Below, piece by piece: positions 18,982 through 27,993 of a stretch of DNA of 64,000 nt (positions are counted from its first letter, which is position 1; every line of letters starts with the position of its first letter). The position numbers and the translations under genes are program-made. A model generated the notes under the pieces. It was not told the origin of the DNA. It made no database searches and saw only the letters and a list, made by a program, of their open reading frames with translations. The DNA is from Acinetobacter sp. WCHA45 (GTDB lineage: Bacteria; Pseudomonadota; Gammaproteobacteria; Pseudomonadales; Moraxellaceae). The stretch spans positions 1,860,001 through 1,924,000 of the forward strand of contig NZ_CP028561.1 of NCBI RefSeq assembly GCF_002165255.2, written 5' to 3'.

Positions 18982-19836
18982 TTAACCTTGGAAATATCGT
19001 AAATCCAATCGCGCATCGTAGACATGCGTGGTTGGACCTGTCATCCAAACCACATCACCTTCACGCCAAGCGATATGCAACTTACCACCTGCAAGCTGAA
19101 CTTCAACTTCATTGGCAAGTAAACCACGGCGCATACCACTAACCGCTGCTGCACAAGCCCCTGTACCACAGGCTAAAGTCTCGCCGACACCACGTTCAAA
19201 CACACGTAAACGAATATGCTTTTCATCAATGATCTGCATAAATCCAGCATTCACCCGTGAAGGGAACCGTGTATGTGATTCTACTTGTGGGCCAATACGC
19301 TCAACATCAGCAGTTAATACATCAGGTACGATAGTCACAGCATGAGGATTCCCCATGTTCACAACATCAATATTGATACTTTGATTGTTTGCAAGTTCTA
19401 ATGCGTATAAGCCTTCAATATCTTCATGTTCTTGGGTAAGAAATGGAATTTCTTTTGGAAGAAATTTTGGTGGTCCCATATTTACACGCACCCACCCATT
19501 GGCACCCAATTCAGGCTCAACAATACCCGCTTTAGTTTGTACACGAATTTTAGTTTTGGTCGTCAGTTGACGCTCATGTACAAAGCGAGCGAAACAACGT
19601 ACACCATTACCACATTGTTCTACTTCCGAACCATCAGCATTAAAAATTCGATATTTAAAATCAACATCAGGAAAATCAGGTGGTTCAACAATCAACAGTT
19701 GATCAAAACCCACACCAAAATGACGATCGGCTAAGCGCTGAATAGTGATAGTATCTAAATAAGCACGCTGGGTAATCAGGTCTACAACCATAAAATCATT
19801 GCCCAAACCATGCATTTTGGTAAATTCTAAATACAT
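18982..19836 (-). CDS. dapF: Diaminopimelate epimerase
   Basis: DapF converts LL- to meso-diaminopimelate, which is used for peptidoglycan cross-links and as the lysine precursor. The 284-residue enzyme has both catalytic cysteines in their motifs: Cys75 (EVEQC75GNGVR) and Cys223 (ETLAC223GTGACAAA). MHGLGNDF at the N-terminus and NPHAV near residue 163 are also typical. It starts 6 bp after lysA, which uses its product, so the two are cotranscribed. Confidence 0.98.
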   Translation of the reverse strand: MYLEFTKMHGLGNDFMVVDLITQRAYLDTITIQRLADRHFGVGFDQLLIVEPPDFPDVDFKYRIFNADGSEVEQCGNGVRCFARFVHERQLTTKTKIRVQTKAGIVEPELGANGWVRVNMGPPKFLPKEIPFLTQEHEDIEGLYALELANNQSINIDVVNMGNPHAVTIVPDVLTADVERIGPQVESHTRFPSRVNAGFMQIIDEKHIRLRVFERGVGETLACGTGACAAAVSGMRRGLLANEVEVQLAGGKLHIAWREGDVVWMTGPTTHVYDARLDLRYFQG

Positions 19837-19842
19837 CTCAAT

Positions 19843-21093
19843 TTACTCCTCAGGCAATAAACGTTCTTTTTCCCAAAGTGATTCTATGCTTTCACGCTCA
19901 CGAATTACATAGGCTTGATCACCACTCACCATAACTTCGGCAGCACGACCACGCGTGTTGTAGTTCGAGCTCATTACAAAACCGTAGGCACCTGCACCTA
20001 ATACAGCAAGGACATCATTTTCTTGAAGTGCTAAATCACGCTCTTTACCCAAGAAATCACCTGTTTCACAGATTGCACCAACTAAATCCCAAGTTTTAAC
20101 TTCAACATCAGGATTTGGATTGACTGACTGAATATCCATCCACGCTTCATATAAAGCTGGGCGAATTAAGTCATTCATCGCTGCATCGATAATGGCAAAG
20201 TTACGATGATTCGTCGGCTTGAGTAAATCCACCTTGGTGAGTAATGCACCTGCATTGGCAGAAATACTACGTCCTGGTTCCATATACACTTTGAGACCGA
20301 GCTTTTCTAAAGCTGGACGCATTGAATTAGCATACTCTTCAACACTTGGCGGAGTTTCATCTTTATAACAAACGCCTAGACCACCACCAATATCAATATG
20401 TTTGAGGTTGATGCCCAGACCTTTCAACTGTTCAATCATCACAATGACCCGATCAAGCGCATCAACAAAAGGCTTGGTTTCTGTCAATTGCGAACCGATG
20501 TGGCAGTCAATACCGACAATCTCAAGATTTGGTAATGACGCCGCATATTGATAAGTCTCATTGACCGTATCACTTGGAATACCAAACTTGTTTTCTTTCA
20601 AACCTGTTGAGATATAGGGATGAGTTTTCGCATCGACATCTGGGTTTACACGTAATGAAATCGGGGCTTTTTTTTCTAATTTTGCGGCTACTTTTTGGAT
20701 CCGATCAAGTTCAGCATGAGATTCAACATTGAAACATGCAATACCTACGGTCAAAGCCTTTTCAATGTCAGCTTCAGATTTACCTAAACCAGAAAATACA
20801 ATTTTTGAAGGTTCACCACCTGCTGCGAGAACACGTGCTAGTTCCCCACCCGTCACAATATCAAAACCTGCACCAAGTTTTGCTAATACATTCAGAACAG
20901 CGATATTTGAGTTTGACTTCACTGCAAAACAGATTTGATGATCAATAAAATCAAAAGCACGATGCATATCTAAATAATGCTTCTCAAATGTAGATTTTGA
21001 GTAAACATATAAAGGCGTGCCAAATTGCTGTGCGAGCTGATCTAATGAACATTGCTCAGCATGCAATACTCCATTAATGCGAGTGAAACTCAT
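19843..21093 (-). CDS. lysA: Diaminopimelate decarboxylase
   Basis: LysA makes lysine from meso-diaminopimelate. The 416-residue fold-type III PLP enzyme has Lys59 (FAVK59SNSN) as the Schiff-base lysine, the phosphate loop HIDIGGGLG, the EPGRSI motif, and ICETGDFLGK contributing the active-site cysteine and glutamate near the dimer interface. Length and motifs are complete. It lies between lptM (22 bp upstream) and dapF (6 bp downstream), a lysine/DAP unit. Confidence 0.98.
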   Translation of the reverse strand: MSFTRINGVLHAEQCSLDQLAQQFGTPLYVYSKSTFEKHYLDMHRAFDFIDHQICFAVKSNSNIAVLNVLAKLGAGFDIVTGGELARVLAAGGEPSKIVFSGLGKSEADIEKALTVGIACFNVESHAELDRIQKVAAKLEKKAPISLRVNPDVDAKTHPYISTGLKENKFGIPSDTVNETYQYAASLPNLEIVGIDCHIGSQLTETKPFVDALDRVIVMIEQLKGLGINLKHIDIGGGLGVCYKDETPPSVEEYANSMRPALEKLGLKVYMEPGRSISANAGALLTKVDLLKPTNHRNFAIIDAAMNDLIRPALYEAWMDIQSVNPNPDVEVKTWDLVGAICETGDFLGKERDLALQENDVLAVLGAGAYGFVMSSNYNTRGRAAEVMVSGDQAYVIRERESIESLWEKERLLPEE

Positions 21094-21115
21094 GAAGATG
21101 TCCTTATTTACAAAC

Positions 21116-21343
21116 TTAAGGTGAGGTTGTCTGTGATACTGTTGAAGATGTTGCTGCTTGGTTTTCAGCTTTCACATCATCAGATGACGTTTTAGCCTGA
21201 GACGTTTCATTTTTATAAAGCAGGTATTTTGCACGTTTGTCATGATTGATATCAGAAGGTAATTGCAATGCCCCTGACTGACCACATGCAGTAAGTACCA
21301 CACTACTGAATAATAAACCGATCGAACAAATGACTTGACGCAT
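21116..21343 (-). CDS. lptM: LPS translocon maturation lipoprotein LptM (YifL-like)
   Basis: This small lipoprotein (75 residues) has a signal peptide ending in the lipobox LTAC, so Cys20 would be lipidated. The mature N-terminus CGQSGALQLP matches the short conserved motif of LptM/YifL (Cys-Gly, then Gly-x-Leu-x-x-Pro), which assists oxidative maturation of the LptD/E translocon in E. coli. The rest is a polar, poorly conserved tail. Location supports the call, because in E. coli the homologue sits beside dapF. Here it heads the lysA-dapF unit on the same strand. Confidence 0.82.
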   Translation of the reverse strand: MRQVICSIGLLFSSVVLTACGQSGALQLPSDINHDKRAKYLLYKNETSQAKTSSDDVKAENQAATSSTVSQTTSP

Positions 21344-21433
21344 CTGAGCACCTAACTTTTACAATTCGGAGCAGTATAACGTGATCATCAGATTGGCTAA
21401 AGTCTAAACTTGAAGGAATAAAACAATATCCAT

Positions 21434-21462
21434 AAAAAAACGCCGACTTAGATGCCGACGTT
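21434..21462 (-). terminator. Terminator of the cycA-like gene
   Basis: On the reverse strand a 9-bp stem (AACGTCGGC / GTCGGCGTT, with two G-U pairs) and a 6-nt loop are followed by a run of seven T. The G-U pairs make it work better for reverse-strand RNA. Confidence 0.75.
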
Positions 21463-21486
21463 CTTGTTCATTACTTCTTCAACTGC

Positions 21487-22899
21487 TTACTTCTTTTTAT
21501 TTAAGAAATAACCAATTGCCAAAATAACAAACCAGATTGGGCTAACTTTAAGTGACTCTAAAGTGGTTTCGTCCAAAGCAAGGAAATAAATCGTTGCAAG
21601 GAAGAATAAAATAACCACCCAACAAGTAAACACGCCACCAGGAAGTTTAAAGGTTGATTGTGCATGTAACTCAGGACGGTTTTTGCGGTAGTTAATGTAA
21701 CTCCACATAATCACAATCCACACACAGATAAACAGGATGGTTGATAAAGTGGTTGCTAGAGTAAACGCTGTCACTTCATCATTGGTTCCCGTCTGTACTT
21801 TATAAATGAACTGTACAAATGCACCAATAAAGATACAGATTGATGAGAAAACCAATGCTTTTGAAGGAACGGCAGATTTAGACAATTTACCAAATAATTT
21901 TGGTGCTTGCTTATGAGTTGATAAACCAAATAGCATACGACTAGTCGAAAATACACCACTATTCATTGATGACATCACTGAAGATAACACCACCAAATTC
22001 ATAATAATCGCCGCAGAAGCAATACCTGCTTGTGAGAAGATGTTTACGAATGGGCTGACTTTGGGGTTAATTTGATCCCAAGGTGTTACACACATCACCA
22101 CGAACAATGCCAATACATAGAAAATAATGATACGAATTGGAATTGAGTTAATCGCTTTCGGTAAGTTACGTTGTGGATCTTGTGTTTCAGCAGCGGTTGT
22201 ACCGACCAGCTCTACACCGACAAAGGCGAAAATTGCAATTTGGAAGCCCGCGAGGAAGCCATCTAACCCTTTAGGGAACATACCACCATGTGTCCACAAG
22301 TTGCTAATACTCGCCGTTGTACCCGCAGCATTAGTGAACCCCGTAAAGATCATCCACAAACCAACCGCAATTAAGACAATAATTGCTGTGATTTTAACCA
22401 TTGCAAACCAGAATTCCATTTCACCGAATAATTTTACGGTGACAAGGTTCAACCCAAGTACAAATAGAATCGCAACAGAACTAATCAACAATCCGCCCAA
22501 TGGAGTAAATGACTCACCCCCATTGAAAAATTCAAGATAGTAAATAATGGCTGATAGGTCGGCAATACCAATCGTGACCCAACATAGCCAATACGTCCAT
22601 CCAACAAAATAACCCGCCCAAGGACCGATTAAATCAGTGGATAAATCAATAAAAGATTTATACTTTAAATTCGATAAGAGTAATTCACCTAAAGCACGCA
22701 TGACGAAAAACACCATGATACCGATCAAGCCATAAATGAATAAAATAGATGGTCCAGCTAAACTAATGGTTTTGCCTGACCCCATAAACAATCCCGTTCC
22801 GATTGCTCCACCAATTGCAATCAGTTGAAGATGTCGATTAGATAGACTACGGTGAAGCTCACTTTGCTCGTTGGCCTCACCTAAATTTTGATTCGACAT
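21487..22899 (-). CDS. cycA: CycA-like D-serine/D-alanine/glycine permease (APC family)
   Basis: The 470-residue, twelve-helix APC permease has a sequence very like E. coli CycA, which imports D-serine, D-alanine and glycine with protons. Matching blocks include SNRHLQLIAIGGAIGTGLFM, AELVGTTAAETQDP-like FVGVELVGTTAAE, and NSIPIRIIIFYV in the middle. ATG 22899 is used; the frame extends only six codons further to a TTG. The gene stands alone, followed by its own terminator. CycA identity rests on overall resemblance recalled from memory, and a related amino-acid permease is possible. Confidence 0.82.
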   Translation of the reverse strand: MSNQNLGEANEQSELHRSLSNRHLQLIAIGGAIGTGLFMGSGKTISLAGPSILFIYGLIGIMVFFVMRALGELLLSNLKYKSFIDLSTDLIGPWAGYFVGWTYWLCWVTIGIADLSAIIYYLEFFNGGESFTPLGGLLISSVAILFVLGLNLVTVKLFGEMEFWFAMVKITAIIVLIAVGLWMIFTGFTNAAGTTASISNLWTHGGMFPKGLDGFLAGFQIAIFAFVGVELVGTTAAETQDPQRNLPKAINSIPIRIIIFYVLALFVVMCVTPWDQINPKVSPFVNIFSQAGIASAAIIMNLVVLSSVMSSMNSGVFSTSRMLFGLSTHKQAPKLFGKLSKSAVPSKALVFSSICIFIGAFVQFIYKVQTGTNDEVTAFTLATTLSTILFICVWIVIMWSYINYRKNRPELHAQSTFKLPGGVFTCWVVILFFLATIYFLALDETTLESLKVSPIWFVILAIGYFLNKKK

Positions 22900-23209
22900 T
22901 TTTACAAAAACTCTCAAGTATTTTTCGTTTGTTAGCTAATGCTCAAATCAAAATGACAATTCGCACCATTTAATGGCATCTTCTTGCATTGTAAATTGCT
23001 TTGATGATGTTTTAGCTAGCCAATTTTCTGTCTGTACAACTCAACATTTCAAGTTAAATACAAATGGATCTGATCATACGCACAAGGATGTACCAACTCA
23101 ATGCACTTTTTTGACTCTATATTTTTCAATAGCTTAAAAATTAGGCAATAAAAAGCAGCCTCTTAAGGCTGCCTTTATATCTAGATATTTACTTTAATTT
23201 ATTATGATA
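22900..23209. other. Intergenic region upstream of cycA-like gene
   Basis: About 310 bp of AT-rich DNA between two reverse-strand genes. It holds the symporter terminator at 23148-23172 and presumably the cycA promoter. Nothing else was recognised. Confidence 0.5.
23148..23172 (-). terminator. Terminator of the alanine/sodium symporter gene
   Basis: A 6-bp GC-rich stem (GCAGCC / GGCTGC) with a TCTTAA loop is followed on the reverse strand by TTTTTATT. It lies 38 bp past the symporter stop codon. Confidence 0.8.
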
Positions 23210-24703
23210 TTAGTTTTGTTTATTCTTAATACGATCTTCCCAAAAGGTGGCGTTACGAATACCAAGTTTTACTGGATCAAAAGTAAACTCTTTAACACCT
23301 GCTTTTTGCTGCTGTTCATAATCTCTCAACGCTTTAATCGTTGGTTTCCAAATGAAGTAAGTGACAATAATACCAATGATATTAATCCAAGCCATTAAAC
23401 CTACACCGATATCTCCAATTCCCCAAATATAACCTGTTGCACTGATTACACCATATGAAACAGAAAGAATGATGAAGCATTTGGTGATAAATAATAAAGA
23501 TGGAGTTTTAGTAATATAACTTAAATAAGTAATATTGGTTTCAGCAATATAGTAATACGCAACAATCGTTGTAAATGCGAAGAAGAATACAGCTAATGCA
23601 ACAAAGATTTGTCCAAAACCACCAAATACTGTACTTACTGCCATTTGAGTAAACGCAGGAGAGCCAATTTCAGCCGTGGCGGCAACATTTTGTACAATAA
23701 ATTGACCTGCTTCTAGAGTACCTTGAACATTGTACATTCCAGTAATAAGAATCATAAATGCAGTAGCAGAGCAAACAAATAAAGTATCGATATAAATTGA
23801 GAATGCTTGTACTAAACCTTGTTGAGCAGGATGCTCTACCTCAGCTGCGGCAGCGGCATGTGGTCCTGTACCCTGACCTGCTTCGTTAGAATACACGCCA
23901 CGTTTTACTCCCCAACCAATTGCAGCACCCAGACCTGCCATAGGAGAAAAGGCATCAGCGAAAATTAAGGAAATCACACCAGGTAACTTATCGATATTGA
24001 TAAAGACAATAATTAATGCCATTACAATATAGCCAGCCGCCATAAACGGCACTACAAATTCAGCGAATTTTGCAATACGTTTGATACCACCAAAAATGAT
24101 GACTGCAAGTAGTGTTACAATCACAACTAAAGCGAGTAGTTTATAAGTGCCGACATTTCCAAAAACAATTGCACCTTCACCTGTGATTTGTGTGAAAGCA
24201 TTACCTACTGCATTTGCTTGAATACCGGGTAAAAACAAACCACATGAAATGATCGCGGCAATCGCAAATAAAATACCCAACCAACGCTGACCTAGTCCTT
24301 TATCAAAATAAAAAGCGGGTCCACCACGATATTGTCCTTGATATTCAACTTTATAAATTTGACCTAAGGTTGATTCAACATAAGCAGTACTCGCTCCTAA
24401 AAATGCAACAAGCCACATCCAGAAGACCGCACCTGGCCCACCAAAACCAATTGCTGCTGCTACACCTGCAATATTACCTACACCAACACGACCTGAGAGT
24501 GAAACAGCGAGTGCTTGAAACGAAGAAATACCTTGTGCCGATGAGCCTCCTTTAATGAGGAGGCTTATCATATCTTTGATCTGACGAACTTGAACAAACC
24601 TTGTTAGGAAGGAGAAAAATAAACCTGCACCTAAACATAAATAGATCAGAGCTTTGCTCCAAATAATACCATTTATCCAATCAACAATTTCTGCTGCACT
24701 CAT
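23210..24703 (-). CDS. AGCS-family alanine/sodium symporter
   Basis: The 497-residue membrane protein imports alanine or glycine with sodium. Family signatures are clear: LSGRVGVGNIAGVAAAIGFG with GPGAVFWMW just after it, and YSNEAGQGTGPHAAAAAEV. About eleven hydrophobic helices are present. The frame opens at TTG 24712, but ATG 24703 has an AAAGG nine bases upstream. It is monocistronic with its own terminator and is divergent from radA. Confidence 0.93.
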   Translation of the reverse strand: MSAAEIVDWINGIIWSKALIYLCLGAGLFFSFLTRFVQVRQIKDMISLLIKGGSSAQGISSFQALAVSLSGRVGVGNIAGVAAAIGFGGPGAVFWMWLVAFLGASTAYVESTLGQIYKVEYQGQYRGGPAFYFDKGLGQRWLGILFAIAAIISCGLFLPGIQANAVGNAFTQITGEGAIVFGNVGTYKLLALVVIVTLLAVIIFGGIKRIAKFAEFVVPFMAAGYIVMALIIVFINIDKLPGVISLIFADAFSPMAGLGAAIGWGVKRGVYSNEAGQGTGPHAAAAAEVEHPAQQGLVQAFSIYIDTLFVCSATAFMILITGMYNVQGTLEAGQFIVQNVAATAEIGSPAFTQMAVSTVFGGFGQIFVALAVFFFAFTTIVAYYYIAETNITYLSYITKTPSLLFITKCFIILSVSYGVISATGYIWGIGDIGVGLMAWINIIGIIVTYFIWKPTIKALRDYEQQQKAGVKEFTFDPVKLGIRNATFWEDRIKNKQN

Positions 24704-25054
24704 AAACATCAACCTTTTGTATAATTTAAAAATATATCAATTGATACATTTTCATTTTTCTGAGCACCAGCAATATTTATGCCATTCAATATAATTCTTA
24801 TGACAACAAATGAGCAAATGCTCAAAGACCTTCCGTGGAAAAAGTGAATTTAAAGAATTTCCGACTCAAAAACCGACTATATCTTACTTGTAAAAGTCTT
24901 ATATCGTGTTATTTTTCTGAGCACTTCCCTTTAACCAGTCAATTACGAAAACACCGTTTAATCTTAATTCCTTATCAAGAAAATGAACGATATTGATCTT
25001 TTCCGTAATTACTCTACTTTTTAACTAATTTATCGCAAATTTTCAATTTTATAT
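24704..25054. other. Divergent promoter region of symporter gene and radA
   Basis: This AT-rich stretch of 351 bp lies between two divergent genes and so carries both promoters. There is no obvious ribosome-binding site before radA. No ORF, hairpin or repeat stands out. Confidence 0.45.
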
Positions 25055-26446
25055 ATGGCAAAAATTAAAACTGTTTATCGATGTGAACAATGTGGTGCAG
25101 ATCATTCTAAATGGGCTGGTCAATGTTCTGAGTGTGGCGAATGGAATAGCCTAGTAGAAGTTCGACTGGAACCAACAGTTAGTCATAGAGCTCAGCCTAA
25201 AATGGGCGGTGGTTATGCTGGTCAAAGTGCTAATATCACAACCCTTAATCAAATCTCAATTTCACATGAAACTCGTCTGCAAACAGGGATCAGTGAATTC
25301 GATCGTGTACTCGGTGGCGGTTTGGTTACAGGCTCTGTTGTATTGATTGGTGGTGATCCTGGTATTGGTAAATCAACAATTTTATTGCAAACCGCAACTC
25401 ACATGGCTAGTAAGAAAAGTTCAGCTCTTTATGTCACAGGTGAAGAATCACTTTCACAAGTTGCCTTACGTGCTCAACGTTTAGATCTGCCTACAGACCA
25501 ACTCAGAGTTATGGCTGAAACTTGCGTGGAACGTATTTGTGAAGTTCTCGCGCAAGAGCGTCCTGCTGTGGCCATTCTTGACTCAATTCAAACCCTATAT
25601 ACAGAAACTCTGCAATCTGCTCCAGGTGGAGTTTCACAAATCCGTGAGTCTGCTGCCTTACTTACTCGTTTTGCTAAAAATAGCGGAACAGCGTTATTTA
25701 TCGTGGGGCATGTAACTAAAGAAGGTGCTTTAGCTGGACCACGTGTGCTTGAACATATGGTGGATTGCGTACTGTATTTCGAAGGTCAGTCGGATTCTCG
25801 ATATCGTATGATTCGTGCAGTCAAGAACCGTTTCGGAGCAGTGAATGAACTTGGTGTCTTTGCCATGACCGACAAAGGACTTCGGGAAGTTGCCAATCCA
25901 TCTGCAATTTTTCTCAGTCGTTATGATGAAGCGATTCCGGGTTCAATTGTCATGATCAGCCGTGAAGGAACGCGCCCTCTCCTAGTCGAAGTTCAAGCCT
26001 TAGTTGATGATGCACACGGGCAACCACGTCGAGTGGCACTTGGCTTAGAACAAAACCGTTTGAATATGTTACTTGCAGTGATGCATCGTCATGGTGGTGT
26101 ACAAACCTCAGGACAAGATGTTTATGTCAATGTAGTAGGTGGTTTAAAGATTACCGAGACTGGCTCTGATCTTGCGGTTTTATTGGCTTGTGCATCAAGT
26201 TTAAGAGGTAAAGCCCTGCCACAACAATTGGCAGTTTTTGGTGAGGTTGGACTATCTGGTGAGATTCGTCCTGTACCGAATGGTCAAGAAAGATTAAAAG
26301 AAGCGACCAAGCATGGCTTTAAATATATCATTTTACCAAGAGCTAATGCACCGCAAAAAACTATTGATGGCGTTCAAATCATTGCCGTTGCACGCTTACA
26401 TGAAGCTCTCACTGAAGCAATGCAATTGAGTGAAGAGTTGACATAA
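25055..26446 (+). CDS. radA: DNA repair protein RadA
   Basis: RadA is a RecA-like ATPase and helicase that promotes branch migration in recombination. The 463-residue protein has all its domains. An N-terminal C4 zinc finger (Cys10, Cys13, Cys24, Cys27) comes first, then the Walker A GGDPGIGKST (about 99-108). The RadA-specific KNRFG motif lies near residue 257. The C-terminal Lon-protease-like domain (SGQDVYVNVVGGLKITETGS onward) completes it. The gene is followed by the Tim44-like gene after 82 bp; the two could be cotranscribed. Confidence 0.98.
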   Translation: MAKIKTVYRCEQCGADHSKWAGQCSECGEWNSLVEVRLEPTVSHRAQPKMGGGYAGQSANITTLNQISISHETRLQTGISEFDRVLGGGLVTGSVVLIGGDPGIGKSTILLQTATHMASKKSSALYVTGEESLSQVALRAQRLDLPTDQLRVMAETCVERICEVLAQERPAVAILDSIQTLYTETLQSAPGGVSQIRESAALLTRFAKNSGTALFIVGHVTKEGALAGPRVLEHMVDCVLYFEGQSDSRYRMIRAVKNRFGAVNELGVFAMTDKGLREVANPSAIFLSRYDEAIPGSIVMISREGTRPLLVEVQALVDDAHGQPRRVALGLEQNRLNMLLAVMHRHGGVQTSGQDVYVNVVGGLKITETGSDLAVLLACASSLRGKALPQQLAVFGEVGLSGEIRPVPNGQERLKEATKHGFKYIILPRANAPQKTIDGVQIIAVARLHEALTEAMQLSEELT

Positions 26447-26528
26447 AAAAACATACTTTTTTAGTTGAAATTATCAACGAATACCTTCATAAATACACTT
26501 ACATCTTGGAATTAAATAGGAATTTTCG

Positions 26529-27491
26529 ATGCAAGTACACCAGCGTGGCTTGATGGCAGCTTTATTGATGGCAACTTTGGTCGCAGCACCAGTTGCAGAA
26601 GCTAAACGTGCGGGCGGTGGCAAAAGTCATGGTATGACTCGTTCAACAACGACGACTCAATCCCAGCCAACTACAACTCAATCGTACCAACAACCTACAA
26701 CTAAAACTACGACGACTCAAAAATCAGGTCCTGGTGTAGGTTCAATGGTTGCTGCTGGTGTAGCAGGTGCTGCTGTAGGTGCTGTTGCTGCAAATGCGCT
26801 TGCTGATGATAAGAATCCAACTGCAACAGAACAACAAGCTGCTGAACAAGCTCAACAAGAAGAAAAAGGCGGCATTCCTAGCTGGCTTTGGGTTCTTCTT
26901 GCAGCTGCTATCGCCTTCTTTGTATTCCGCAAATTAGGCGCAAAAAAAAAATTAGCAGCCAATAATCCATACGCTCCAAACAACAGCGGTCAAAACAATT
27001 TTGGCCGCCAAAATACAGCGCCTGCAGGTGACAATACCAATATTTTTGGTCAATCTGTCGGTGGCGGTACGGCTCCTCCTCAAGCAGCATTTGGCGGAGC
27101 ATCAATGAGTAGTGGCAATCAACTACCTGATGGTACTGAACCTGCTGCATTCCTGCGTGTTGCACGTCAGCGTTTCAACCACATTCAATCTATCAATAGT
27201 GCAAGTAATGTTGAAGAAATTCGTCGTTATTTAACACCTGAGCTTTTTAATTCAATGTATCAGGACATCATGGCCAATCAGGATCAGGATGTTGCTGAAT
27301 TTAGTAACCTGAATGCAATGGTGGCAGACACTGCAACTGAAAATGGTCAATATGTTGTCAGCGTGCGTTTTACAGGAACAGTAAGCGAAGATTTAAACAG
27401 CTTGCCGCAACCTTTCACCGAAATTTGGCATTTTGTTAAACCTGCTGGTTCACAACAGGATTGGGTTGTTGCTGGAATTCAACAAGCTTAA
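26529..27491 (+). CDS. Tim44-like domain membrane protein
   Basis: The 320-residue envelope protein begins with a signal peptide (cleavage after VAEA near residue 25). A Thr/Gln-rich low-complexity stretch (about 35-70), a glycine/alanine-rich hydrophobic segment and one strong helix (IPSWLWVLLAAAIAFFVF, about 117-134) follow. A Tim44/MBA1-like domain (about 205-320) closes it, with FLRVARQRFNHIQS and VVSVRFTGTVSED and ending FVKPAGSQQDWVVAGIQQA. In bacteria such proteins are mostly uncharacterised; the fold resembles NTF2-like domains. It ends in a strong terminator. Confidence 0.88.
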   Translation: MQVHQRGLMAALLMATLVAAPVAEAKRAGGGKSHGMTRSTTTTQSQPTTTQSYQQPTTKTTTTQKSGPGVGSMVAAGVAGAAVGAVAANALADDKNPTATEQQAAEQAQQEEKGGIPSWLWVLLAAAIAFFVFRKLGAKKKLAANNPYAPNNSGQNNFGRQNTAPAGDNTNIFGQSVGGGTAPPQAAFGGASMSSGNQLPDGTEPAAFLRVARQRFNHIQSINSASNVEEIRRYLTPELFNSMYQDIMANQDQDVAEFSNLNAMVADTATENGQYVVSVRFTGTVSEDLNSLPQPFTEIWHFVKPAGSQQDWVVAGIQQA

Positions 27492-27518
27492 TTGAATTGA
27501 ACTCACGTAATACATGTA

Positions 27519-27546
27519 AAGAGCTGTTTCGACAGCTCTTTTTTTT
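27519..27546 (+). terminator. Terminator of the Tim44-like gene
   Basis: A 9-bp perfect stem (AAAGAGCTG / CAGCTCTTT) with a TTTCGA loop is followed by a run of T. Confidence 0.9.
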
Positions 27547-27566
27547 CGATATTTAGAGATAGAAAT

Positions 27567-27598
27567 AAAAAAAGCCACTCTCTATTTTGGAGAATGGC
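27567..27598 (-). terminator. Reverse-strand terminator with no assigned gene
   Basis: On the reverse strand a 9-bp stem (GCCATTCTC / GAGAGTGGC, one G-U pair) and a 7-nt loop are followed by seven T. It faces away from pit, which has its own terminator about 340 bp earlier, so its source transcript is unknown. Confidence 0.6.
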
Positions 27599-27704
27599 GG
27601 AGTGTAAACCCTAATTTAGATTGCCTATATTTTTAAATAGATCTAAACAGGCAGTTAAGTAAACTGTATATCTCAGTTATCTTAGCGGATAATCAAGAAT
27701 AAAA

Positions 27705-27733
27705 ATATTCCTCGTTTGGGGAATAAAACTTTT
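27705..27733 (+). terminator. Forward-strand terminator-like hairpin with no assigned gene
   Basis: The stem TATTCCTC / GGGGAATA (one T-G pair) with a GTTT loop is followed by AAAC and a run of five T. No gene precedes it within the intergenic region after the Tim44 terminator. Confidence 0.45.
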
Positions 27734-27786
27734 TGTAATAGGTTCACGTAGATCTTCTTCGCTTATTTAGGAACAATCATTACTTC

Positions 27787-27858
27787 AGGCATTCAGGCAT
27801 TCAGGCATTCAGGCATTCAGGCATTCAGGCATTCAGGCATTCAGGCATTCAGGCATTC
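27787..27858. repeat. Nine-copy tandem repeat of an 8-bp unit (AGGCATTC)
   Basis: Nine perfect copies of AGGCATTC run head to tail without variation. The array lies in the non-coding region between the convergent Tim44-like and pit genes. The forward strand is free of stops through the array but has no start codon leading into it. The reverse strand has stops in every frame. Perfect identity of all copies suggests recent slippage. Confidence 0.97.
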
Positions 27859-27936
27859 AAATTAGAACAGATTGACTTGAGTTAGAGCCTAATATTCTTG
27901 GTTTGTGTCCATATCTATCGCTATCTTATGACCCAT

Positions 27937-27965
27937 AAAAAAAGCTTTGCCGAGGCAAAGCTTTT
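27937..27965 (-). terminator. Terminator of the PiT phosphate transporter gene
   Basis: A 12-bp inverted repeat (AAAAGCTTTGCC / GGCAAAGCTTTT) with almost no loop is followed on the reverse strand by TTTATGGG. It lies 29 bp after the pit stop codon. Confidence 0.85.
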
Positions 27966-27993
27966 ACATGATTTGGCTTTAAAGTAAATCAAA

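Noticed and set aside
27787-27858. CRISPR array
   Set aside because: The unit is only 8 bp with no spacers, so it is a simple tandem repeat.
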